The notes under the pieces were generated by a model that was given only the letters and a program-made list of their open reading frames with translations, did no database searches and had not been told where the DNA came from. From Neonectria sp. B-13 (taxonomy: Eukaryota > Ascomycota > Sordariomycetes > Hypocreales > Nectriaceae), in assembly GCA_002682825.1 (NCBI GenBank), contig NOKP01000002.1, positions 1,431,132 to 1,495,131 of the forward strand: 64,000 bases of DNA. Reading direction: 5' to 3'. Positions 56,485-64,000 of this stretch are shown one piece after another (position 1 is the first letter of the stretch; each line of letters opens with the position of its first letter). The translations under genes were made by a program, and so were the position numbers.

Positions 56485-57623
56485 TTTGACCACGATTCGA
56501 CTCGTTGAATGACGGGGTATGCATGCAACCATCCCCCGACACTTCTTTTTCCTTGGACTCGATTATCTTGCCTCGTCATTGGCTGTCGTGCCCAACGGGG
56601 GTTTCCTGTTGGTATGATTTTTCTGACGTGACGATACCCGCCCTCAACTTCAACTTGGGATTATGGTTCACACGTTTCATCGCAGCTCTGGATTTCGATA
56701 CGGCACCACGCACACTTCATTTCCTTGGTCTGAATCATGATTGGCGTTGGAGATCTTCGGCCCCGGTGGATTGTCATCAGTTCAAATTCATTCAAGCTGA
56801 TTGCTTCTATCTGTTTGCTTTCGTCATTTGCTGCTTTTAACCGCTGCGTCTGACGTTCTGCCTGACTTGTGAATTTCCCTACATCTCTTTGATTGCGTCT
56901 CTGTTCCTTTGAGTGTCCGTAGTCCAAGCCTTGTTTGTTTAGTCGTTCTTGTTTGTTCTCGAGGAACGTTACGCGATGGCTTTGGTGTTGCCACTGCACA
57001 CAGCTCACCTTGGCTCACACCGTTGCATTAGACATGGCTTACCGAGAAGACAGCAGAGGACAGTGTTTCGAGGGTGCGAAGCATATTTGCGGATAGGGGA
57101 GTTGTAGTGTCTGGGCTGGGTGAATTTGTACTGGCAGCTCTGGTGGTTTATCCAGATTCAAAAGTCATGGTGGGGACGCTTTGTCCAAGGGTTGATTTAT
57201 TTGGATCAAGGGGCGAAGGGGAGTTTGACGCAAGGAGCCAACGGTCATGTATCACTATTCAAATTTTGCAACTCACAAGGTGTTTTGTGTAAGCCTTTAA
57301 CTGCATGTATGCGCTTGCAATCCCAGATTGACGTGGCGCATCGTTTCGAAAGTGTATGAATATCCGTAACTGATAGCTGAATCGCTCGAGTGGATTTTAC
57401 GCCCATCGCTTGTCAAGTTAGCTGACGTAACGTGCATGTCTACGTGCGCCAAGAGACATGTAATGGAAGTTTCTAGGCCGGCGCTGAATCGGAGGTCCTG
57501 TCTTTCTTATCACCATAATTATTTGAATGTTCCGTTGATCTAAAAAATTGCTTCTAAGGACCCAGTGCGACTTTCACATAGTAAAACCTACAACCTTACT
57601 GGACTAACGACCTCGAAACCATC
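56485..57623. other. 1.1-kb 3' UTR/intergenic region
   Basis: T/G-rich plus-strand sequence after the RRM gene, probably its 3' UTR for several hundred bases, then the promoter of the TatD-family gene. Open stretches on either strand resemble no known proteins. Confidence 0.5.
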
Positions 57624-58707
57624 ATGGCACAGCCAATTGACCTGAGCAAGTTCCCAAAGGATGCCCCATCCCGACCTCCACGACAACTCCGCTTCGCAGA
57701 CGTAAGAGTCCCAATGAACGGCATGATGAGGCGTGGCATAGACTATTCGGGTTGAAGTGCCGTACTAATTCGCTACTACCTAGGTGGCGGTCACAGCGAC
57801 AGCTAATGAGTTCAAGGGCATCTATCGCAATAAACAGGCCCACGAGCCTGACTTTGAGCACACCGTCGACCGCGCTCGAGATGCTGGCGTCAGCAAGCTG
57901 ATGCTGACCGGCATGTCCCTCGCAGATGTTGCTTTTCATGGAGAAATAGCCAAGTCTCGCCCATCTCAGTGTTTTTACACAATCGGCGTGCATCCGTACC
58001 ATGCATCCGAGCTTGATGAGGGAGGCAAGGAGCATCTGGATAAACTTGAACGAGAAGTCAAAGACGCTCTTGCCCAGGACCCAGTTCGGATTGCAGCCTT
58101 TGGAGAACTGGGACTGGATTATGACCGAGAGGTCCATGCCTCGAAGGAAGTGCAGATCCGAGCATTCAAAGCACAGCTGGATCTCTTCGTGGAGAATGAA
58201 TGGGACTTGCCGCTCTTCTTGCACTGCCGAGCCGCCCTCGACGACTTTGTCAACATCATCACTCCCTACTTGGAGAAGTTGCCACGCCGTGGGCTCGTTC
58301 ACAGTTTCGTGGGATCGACGGCCCAGATGGAGACGCTAGTCGAGCTGGGATTCGACGTCAGCGTGAACGGCTTCTGCTTCAAGGACCAGGATACTCTACA
58401 AATGGTCTCCAAGATTCCCCTCGAACGGCTGCAAATCGAGACCGACGCGCCTTGGGGAGAGCTGAAGGCAACTTCGGATCTCGTCAAGCGCTATTGCGCG
58501 AATGCACAGCCCCTACCAGCGGCGAAGAAGAAGGACAAGTGGGACCCGAAGTGCATGATTAAAGAGAGGAATGAAAGCTGCACTCTCGAAAGGGTTGCAT
58601 ATATCGTGGCAGGACTAAAGGGGATCGGGGTTCAAGAAGTTGCTGATGCTGCTTGGAAGAACAGCATCAAGATGTTTGGTCTAGGGGAGAAGGTCGATGA
58701 GTCTTAG
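57624..58707 (+). CDS. TatD-family metal-dependent hydrolase (TATDN1-like)
   Basis: Two exons (57624-57701 and 57784-58707) around an 82-nt intron give 333 residues. TatD hallmarks are present: YTIGVHPYHASE (GxHPxx), FGELGLDYDRE (GExGLDY with the metal-binding Glu), LPLFLHCRAALDDF (H-C/S-R metal site), RGLVHSFVGS (VHxF) and IETDAPWGE (ETDxP). As in TATDN1-type proteins, the N-terminal HxH pair of bacterial TatD is not in canonical form (here VAVTATANEFKGIY). TatD proteins are divalent-metal DNases/exonucleases linked to DNA repair and apoptotic DNA degradation. The C-terminal extension with a charged loop (AAKKKDKWDPKCMIKERNES) also occurs in fungal/animal TATDN1 relatives. The relation to the neighbouring metabolic genes is unclear. 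Confidence 0.92.
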
Positions 58708-58923
58708 GTCATGTAATATAGGAAGTTAGACATTTTCTAGACATCGCGCTTGGAATAGATATCAAGATTAAATCCTCCCCAACCTCTAGCGAGTGCAATT
58801 GAGCACCTCCATGAACTTCTAAGTCGGGAACCTACTCTACAGATTCAAGAACAGCGTACTATTTTCTGTCAAACCTGAGGAGTTGTCAACCCGCAACCGA
58901 ATCAACCTATATCCTCCGTGCGC

Positions 58924-60062
58924 TTAGAAAATGGCGATGGCATTTGGCGGGGATCCGACCAACCCTGGCTGGTTCAATGGAGACGAGGTGATCATGAAAG
59001 AATACCGCTTGGCCTGCTTGCAGTAGGCCGACAACTTGCTGAGATCCCAGAGCTCTCCGATTGACATTCCAAATAGGTTGAGGAGATAGGTATGGAGCAC
59101 TGTTCATTGTTAGCTAGGGTTCGCATGCTCTACCGGGGTTCTCGTACCTAGATCCTTCATGACGCCGACCGAGAAATCAGGCTTCAGGGGTGGGAATGCT
59201 TCAAAACTGCTCGAGTCCGAGGCTGCGGCAGCAAAGCGCTTGTTCCAGAGCCACCTGGCCGTGTTTTCGGATCCGTGGAGGCCTGAAAGCGTGCCAGCCC
59301 CCATTTTAGCCAAATCGACGGGGTCCATCTTGTCGACGACTTCTGTGGCGCCGGTTCGGATGAGAAGGATGTCTCCTGGCCGGAACTCCACGCCGAAGTG
59401 AGCAGCGCAGGCCTCAATGTCGTAGATTTTGATGCGGTCGCCGTCAAAGGGGTGAAAGGCGATTCCCACCTCCTCGGCAAACGCCTTGAAGTCGATGAGA
59501 ACGCCTCGGCCGACGATGCACCCTCGAGCGTGCCAGTGGTCCAGCGTGGGCATGGTGTTTGAGGCCGTCGACTCTGCCGAAAGCGCCTCCATACTCGGGT
59601 TGGCTCCGTTGTAGGCGAGGCCGGTAGGCTGGTGCTGGAAGTGGCACAAACTGTCCCACTGGCTGCTGCCTTGGGTGTTGAAGTCCAGTTCGTCGTCCCA
59701 AGATTTACCTTGCTCGAATGGCAGAGCAGCCATGCTTTCGGGGATATAAAGCACCCTGTGCTCTACCGGCTTCCGTCCCGGAATAGCCAGTTTGTTCATG
59801 GCGTTGAGGGGCCAACTGGGTGTAATCAGTATTCTGCTAGCCTTAGGATGAGCGACTGGCCTTACTTGAGTGAGATGGATACTCCGTCTTTAACTTCACT
59901 GGCCGCGGCTTTCACGACTTCTGGAGTCAGAAAGTTGAGGGTTCCGACCATGTCTTTCTCTCCATCGCGGTCAAAAACACCCCAGGCACAGCCTTGAGGC
60001 ATCCCCTCGACCTTGGGAAGATCATCGAAATCGGGCACAGAGTTCAGATCAAACGCCGCCAT
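58924..60062 (-). CDS. Cyclase-family protein (PF04199, kynurenine formamidase-like fold)
   Basis: Three exons (60062-59866, 59815-59148 and 59099-58924) with introns of 50 and 48 nt give 346 residues. Features of the fungal branch of the putative cyclase family are WGVFDRDGEKDMVGTLNFLTPE near the N-terminus, SLNWPLNAMNK, the QWDSLCHFQHQ motif (in place of the bacterial HGTHxDxxxH metal site), ARGCIVGRGVLIDFKA and FRPGDILLIRTG. The C-terminus, from exon 3, is typical: LWDLSKLSAYCKQ then SPLNQPGLVGSPPNAIAIF. The family includes Mn/Zn hydrolases such as KynB and polyketide-like cyclases, but members with the QWD variant are uncharacterised. It probably hydrolyses or cyclises a small carboxylic compound. 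It shares orientation with the RpiB-like gene 533 bp upstream, so it may belong to the same catabolic group. Confidence 0.88.
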
Positions 60063-60595
60063 TGTGGGTTGTGTGGATGGTTCAATTGTCTGTTATTCTG
60101 GGACAGTCTTGTGATGGATTGGAACTCACAACCTTCTGAGAAACAAGAGACGGCTTTTATATCTGAGCACGAAAACGGTTGCCTAAATGTCGTGAAGCAG
60201 TCGTCTAGGGCAACGTTCGAAAAGAGACATCGGGGCATAAATAGAACGTGAAGAAGCATGGGGGGTTACCTGTACGTGGACGGATCTCGGATATATGGCG
60301 TATTCGTACAACTAGTTCGCGACGATTTGCTCAGCCACGATGTTTCTGCGACTAATCGACGCAACCCCACAATAAGTGATGAGGGCATCGTGGTTTCTCA
60401 TGACCCATGGCATGGCCCGTGGCATAAAGGCTTTATGCAGTCAATTGCGTCTGAACAATGACAGTATGTTCGTTATGCGAGATGTTTATCGCGAAAACTG
60501 AGGCGGAAAGGAATTGTGGCAAAAGTGTGACATTGGCAGAATTATGACAGTGGGATATAGAAAATAACATGTAAGATATGAGAGACTCCCAAGTA
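60063..60595. other. Intergenic, 530 bp
   Basis: Promoter of the cyclase-family gene and 3' end of the RpiB-like gene. AT-rich with no ORF. A CATGGCCCGTGGCAT-like imperfect palindrome lies near 60410-60425. Confidence 0.5.
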
Positions 60596-61137
60596 TTATT
60601 CAGGAACTTTCTCATTCTCTATATTTGTTATAGCCTGCACCTTTGCAGCACTCGCACTTGTATGGTCAAAGACATAGCCTAGCCATTCCTTGACCAACCT
60701 CCTCGCCAACTCGATTCCCACGACTCGCTCTCCAAGACACAACACTTGCGCATTGTTGCTCAACACAGCCCGCTCAACAGAGAAGCTGTCATGAGCCGTC
60801 ACAGCGCGGACGCCTTTGATCTTGTTTGCGGCGATGGCTACGCCGAGTCCCGTTCCGCATATCAACACGGCTCGATCGACTGTCCCGTCGGCAACGAGCT
60901 TCGCTGCTGCGGCGGCACGGTGGGGATATGCTGTCTTGTCGTCGCGGCCGTGGCTGCCGACGTCCTCGACGAACTCGACGCGGGGATCGTTCGCGAAGTC
61001 GGCCTTGATGGCGTCCTTGTACCCAACGCCAGCTTCCTGTGACGAGCGGACGAGTTAGCATCTCACATTATAACATGTCAATCAAGGGAACGACTTACAT
61101 CACAACCAACTGCTATCTTCCATCTAGGAGTAGACAT
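60596..61137 (-). CDS. RpiB/LacAB-family sugar-phosphate isomerase (possible erythrulose/erythrose-phosphate isomerase)
   Basis: Two exons (61137-61099, 13 codons; 61036-60596) with a 62-nt intron give 159 residues. The RpiB signature [22 protein letters not shown] contains the base-catalyst Cys, and [15 protein letters not shown] matches the family. It departs from pentose-phosphate RpiB at two key places. The usual GxDHAG is GCDEAG (His to Glu), and the usual EHNxAN is [16 protein letters not shown] (His to Ser). As I recall, the [14 protein letters not shown] pattern is seen in isomerases of erythritol/threitol catabolism acting on C4 sugar phosphates. Its divergent neighbour is a DAK-type kinase, matching that pathway logic. 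Substrate assignment is inference. The family itself is certain. Confidence 0.9.
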
Positions 61138-61689
61138 TTTCGGAATATGTGCGGAAGGAAGAGCGGATGCAACGTTGGCGAGTGTCTCACTTGCTCTGGA
61201 TGGTGCCAAGGCAATAATACGGCCGGCGAACTGCGTCCCGATAAAATAAAACAAGAGGTCTAAACCCGGAACGGAAACAAGTATCCCGGATCGTCAAGAA
61301 GAGATACTCAGTTAACAATCGAAAATGAATCCCGCGAGTGTTGGCTGTGTTGTGTTGCACTTCGGGGAGCGGCTGGCAGAGGGGTCATATTTCTCGGTTC
61401 GGCCCAAGTCCATATACGGAACTCCGGTCTTAGTGCCAAACCACCACAGGATCCGGATCTGCCCCTTCTAGGAACCCGGCACGTGTACCATCGCATGCAA
61501 GATGAGAACATGAGCCCGTTGGGTAATATGGATAATTAGCGTAGTCCACCAATCGAGAAGAGTACGTGACCGGTTTTGACTAAAAGGCTCCTGGGTCGCC
61601 CGGCAGTTGGGTTGGGCAATAGAGTTGAGGGAAGGAGTCGAGACACAGATCGATCACTCTATATCCTGTACTTTTTGATACCAGAAGCC
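61138..61689. promoter_or_regulatory. Bidirectional promoter between the isomerase and the DAK-type kinase
   Basis: The 552-bp region separates two divergent start codons. It holds several CGG/CCG triplets suited to Zn2Cys6 factors, including CGG-N4-CCG at 61417-61426 and clustered CCCGGAACGG and ATCCCGGATCG at about 61265-61293. There is a TATATCC at 61661 near the kinase start. A shared promoter would co-induce the two enzymes. No specific binding protein can be named. Confidence 0.45.
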
Positions 61690-63462
61690 ATGTCAAAGCG
61701 CCATCTTTTTGAGTCCCCTGATGGGCTTGTTGTCAAGTCCCTTCGCGGTCTGATTGCGTATAACCCGTCGTTGAGTCTTGACGAAACCAACCGGGTCATC
61801 TTCAACACCGCATACGACCGCTCCAAAGTTAGCATCATCAGCGGTGGCGGGTCGGGCCACGAACCTGCATGGGCTGGCTATGTCGGAAACAACATGCTCG
61901 CGGCGTCGGTCGCTGGAGACATCTTTGCCAGCCCGAGCACCAAGCAGATCCTCGCCGCCATCGAGGAGGTCCCTTCAGATGAGGGCACGATCCTGGTCGT
62001 TACCAACTACACGGGGGACTGCCTCCACTTTGGACTGGCAAACGAGAAGGCCATTGCCAACGGACATAAAAGTCGCATGATAATCTGTGGTGACGATGTC
62101 TCCGTTGGGAACAAGAGCGGACTCGTTGGTCGTCGTGGTTTGGCAGGCCAAGTCGGTGTGCTGAAGGTGATGGGCGGTGCGGCAGGGCAAGGAGGCTCCC
62201 TCGACGACGTTTACGACCTCGGCGTGGCGTTTTCTCACCAGATCGTCTCTATCGCCGCGACTCTCGATCACTGCCACGTACCTGGACGCACGGAACATGG
62301 AATGCTCGCAGTGGACGAGGTCGAGATTGGAACCGGCCCCCACAACGAGCCGGGCTATACGAAGCTCTCTCCTCCACCCTCGGCGCAAGACCTGGTGGAC
62401 CAAATCCTTCGATACTGCCTTGACGAGAACGATCCTGACCGTGGCTACGTTCACTTCGAACCCGAAGACGAGACAATCCTGCTTGTTAGCAACTTTGGCG
62501 GCATGTCATACCTCGAGATGGGAGCGCTCGTTGATGAGATTCTTGAACAACTTGAGAAGAATTGGAAGATTACTCCTGCTAGGGTTTATTCTGGCCCTAT
62601 AGAAACGTCACTGAACGCTCCCGCATTCTCAGTCTCAATTGTCAACGTCACCCAGGCAGCAAAGAACTGTTCCTATTCCGTCCAACAGATCAAGGAATTC
62701 GCAGATATGAGGACGGACACGTTCTGGGAGTCCATGGCAGGCTCGCAGTCGCACGCGCAACGACGACCACGAAAAGAGCAATTCGTTCAAGCGCCCATTG
62801 AGTCAAAGAAGGCAACGTCATCCAAGGACCTGATCGTCGACCCCCAAACCCTCGAAGCGGTGGTGCGCACTGCCTGTAACGCTCTGGTGGCGATAGAGCC
62901 AGAGCTGACAAAGTGGGACACGGTCATGGGAGACGGCGACTGCGGAGAAACGGTCAAAACCGGTGCGTCCTTGTTGCTGGCTGCCCTGGACGACGACAAG
63001 GTAGCCGCTTCGGGGTCGATCAACGCGCTTCTCACCACGCTTGAGGACATTGTCGAGAGCAAGATGGGCGGAACACTCGGAGGCATTCTCGGGATCCTCT
63101 TCGTCTCCCTGAGAACAGCAATCGAGAACAACTATAAACTGGCTGAGACGGAGGGCCCAGTGCGACTCTGGGCCACAGCGCTCTCATCGGCCCTGGGCAA
63201 CCTGAGGCGGTACACACCGGCTCAGGTGGGCGATCGCACCGTGATGGACACCCTGATCCCGTTCGCAGAGGCTCTGGGTAGTGGAGGTTTCGACAGTGCT
63301 GTTGAGGCTGCCATCAAGGGCGCTGAGGCAACCAAGACGATGACGCCGCGGTTGGGACGAGCGACGTATGTGGGTGGTATGAGCAATGGCAAAGAGTTGC
63401 CGCCGGACCCTGGTGCGTGGGCTGCGATGGTGGCAGTTGCTGGACTGAAAGAAGCCATGTAA
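61690..63462 (+). CDS. Dihydroxyacetone-kinase-family kinase (fused DhaK-DhaL); DHA or erythrulose kinase
   Basis: Single exon. From the ATG at 61690 (MSKRHLFESPDGLVVKSL) it encodes 590 residues; the open frame to 61576 upstream is not family-like. The DhaK domain (about 1-335) shows SGGGSGHEPAWAGYVG substrate loop, VTNYTGDCLHFGLA, and the covalent-His region VDEVEIGTGPHNEPGY, where the His forms a hemiaminal with the ketose carbonyl. The DhaL domain (about 375-590) has the ATP/Mg site MGDGDCGETVKTGA and the DRTVMDTLIPF segment. Residues about 335-375 form a linker. Fusion and ATP use are as in eukaryotic DAKs. Fungal relatives include DAK1/2 and the Yarrowia erythrulose kinase EYK1. With a C4-type RpiB homologue divergent from it, erythrulose is a plausible substrate here; DHA remains possible. 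Confidence 0.95.
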   Translation: MSKRHLFESPDGLVVKSLRGLIAYNPSLSLDETNRVIFNTAYDRSKVSIISGGGSGHEPAWAGYVGNNMLAASVAGDIFASPSTKQILAAIEEVPSDEGTILVVTNYTGDCLHFGLANEKAIANGHKSRMIICGDDVSVGNKSGLVGRRGLAGQVGVLKVMGGAAGQGGSLDDVYDLGVAFSHQIVSIAATLDHCHVPGRTEHGMLAVDEVEIGTGPHNEPGYTKLSPPPSAQDLVDQILRYCLDENDPDRGYVHFEPEDETILLVSNFGGMSYLEMGALVDEILEQLEKNWKITPARVYSGPIETSLNAPAFSVSIVNVTQAAKNCSYSVQQIKEFADMRTDTFWESMAGSQSHAQRRPRKEQFVQAPIESKKATSSKDLIVDPQTLEAVVRTACNALVAIEPELTKWDTVMGDGDCGETVKTGASLLLAALDDDKVAASGSINALLTTLEDIVESKMGGTLGGILGILFVSLRTAIENNYKLAETEGPVRLWATALSSALGNLRRYTPAQVGDRTVMDTLIPFAEALGSGGFDSAVEAAIKGAEATKTMTPRLGRATYVGGMSNGKELPPDPGAWAAMVAVAGLKEAM

Positions 63463-63617
63463 TTGTTTAATTATTATTATACAGTTTAATAGAACACTGA
63501 CGTTTTACACCTATACTGCACGTAGTGTACTGCACTGTATGTACGAAGTATCTAGTCAAGTCCATCCCACTTATAGTTATGCCGCAGACGAAACTTCTAT
63601 CTTAGATCATTCTCATC

Positions 63618-64000
63618 TCAAGCCTTGCCAGAACTCCCCAGCCACACCATATACTTCTCAATGGCCTTCTGCATAGCCTCGGTCCCAGCCTCGATGACGC
63701 TGGTCAGCGGCTTTCCCCGCATCTCCTCTTGCACTCGTGCGTAGTGATTGTTCATGCCCTTGTTGATGTTGATCTTGGTCACGCCCGCCTGGATGCAGCG
63801 CTGGAACGTGGCTTCGTCGAAGGGATCGGCGCCGTGAAGCACCAGGTGCACGCGGTCTCCCACCGTCGCGTTGACCTTCTCCAGTCGGTCGTACTCGAGC
63901 CGGATGCCTCGCGGCCCGTACTCGCCGTGGACGTTGCCAAACGCCGGCGCCAGCAGTTCGATTCCCGTGTCGACGAACTCGATTGCTTGCTCGGGAGTCG
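63618..64000 (-). CDS. Class II (ketose-bisphosphate) aldolase, 5' part beyond the window
   Basis: C-terminal part of a class II aldolase, truncated by the window edge. About 127 codons are visible from 63998 down to TGA at 63618-63620. The motifs are FGNVHGEYG (Zn-ligand His and following loop), VHLVLHGADPFDEATF (second Zn His; most FBA class II have HGGSG here) and AGVTKININKGMNNHYARVQEEM (phosphate-binding KININ). The variant HGAD for HGGSG suggests a paralogue of fructose-bisphosphate aldolase with another substrate (tagatose- or other ketose-phosphate). The C-terminus ends YMVWLGSSGKA. It is convergent with the DAK-type kinase (155 bp between stops). It may complete the same catabolic route, cleaving a phosphorylated ketose to DHAP plus an aldehyde. 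Confidence 0.88.
   Translation of the reverse strand, partial: TPEQAIEFVDTGIELLAPAFGNVHGEYGPRGIRLEYDRLEKVNATVGDRVHLVLHGADPFDEATFQRCIQAGVTKININKGMNNHYARVQEEMRGKPLTSVIEAGTEAMQKAIEKYMVWLGSSGKA

Overview
The window is eukaryotic nuclear DNA from a filamentous ascomycete, most likely a Sordariomycete. Genes are split by short introns (mostly about 45-75 nt, GT...AG, with CTAAC/CTGAC-like branch sites). The proteins are typical of such fungi: Zn2Cys6 regulators, several MFS transporters, a Goodbye/NACHT (NLR-like) STAND protein, a proteasome scaffold and a Ste20-type kinase. There are no operons, no bacterial signals and no CRISPR. The species assignment is inference. All exon coordinates were derived by hand from splice consensus plus reading-frame and phase continuity. 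A run of exactly 100 N (56220-56319) interrupts one gene.

Region 1 (1-14.6 kb) is accessory in character. It holds a RidA-like protein, a decayed sugar transporter pseudogene, a TENA/THI-4-like protein, a Zn2Cys6 regulator, a class A flavin monooxygenase and a DHA1 efflux-type MFS transporter. They are spread over long, gene-poor intergenic DNA. The regulator, monooxygenase and transporter could form a small detoxification or specialised-metabolism group. An array of GTTCGGG/CCCGAAC half-sites lies upstream of the monooxygenase.

Region 2 (15-30 kb) has a small single-pass membrane protein, a class III CoA-transferase with a probable mitochondrial presequence, and a large fungal STAND/NLR-like gene whose last segment, carrying a zinc-binding motif, is out of frame by one nucleotide. 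An ACS-type MFS permease follows, then an intronless Zn2Cys6 regulator directly followed by an intronless DHA2 MFS pump.

Region 3 (30-47 kb) is a core housekeeping block, all on the minus strand: IDH1 (mitochondrial NAD-isocitrate dehydrogenase), a germinal-centre Ste20 kinase, an UBX5/UBXN7-type Cdc48 adaptor and the proteasome scaffold ECM29.

Region 4 (47-57.6 kb) starts with about 8 kb lacking any convincing protein gene. The part nearest the next gene looks like a long spliced 5' leader. It precedes a three-RRM RNA-binding protein of the Nam8/Csx1 type.

Region 5 (57.6-64 kb) has a TatD-family hydrolase, a cyclase-family (PF04199) protein, and three genes that look like a four-carbon sugar/polyol catabolic group: an RpiB-like isomerase divergent from a fused DhaK-DhaL kinase, then a convergent class II aldolase that runs off the window. 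The isomerase lacks the usual RpiB His motif. The layout recalls fungal erythritol/erythrulose catabolism genes and is the most interesting metabolic hypothesis here.
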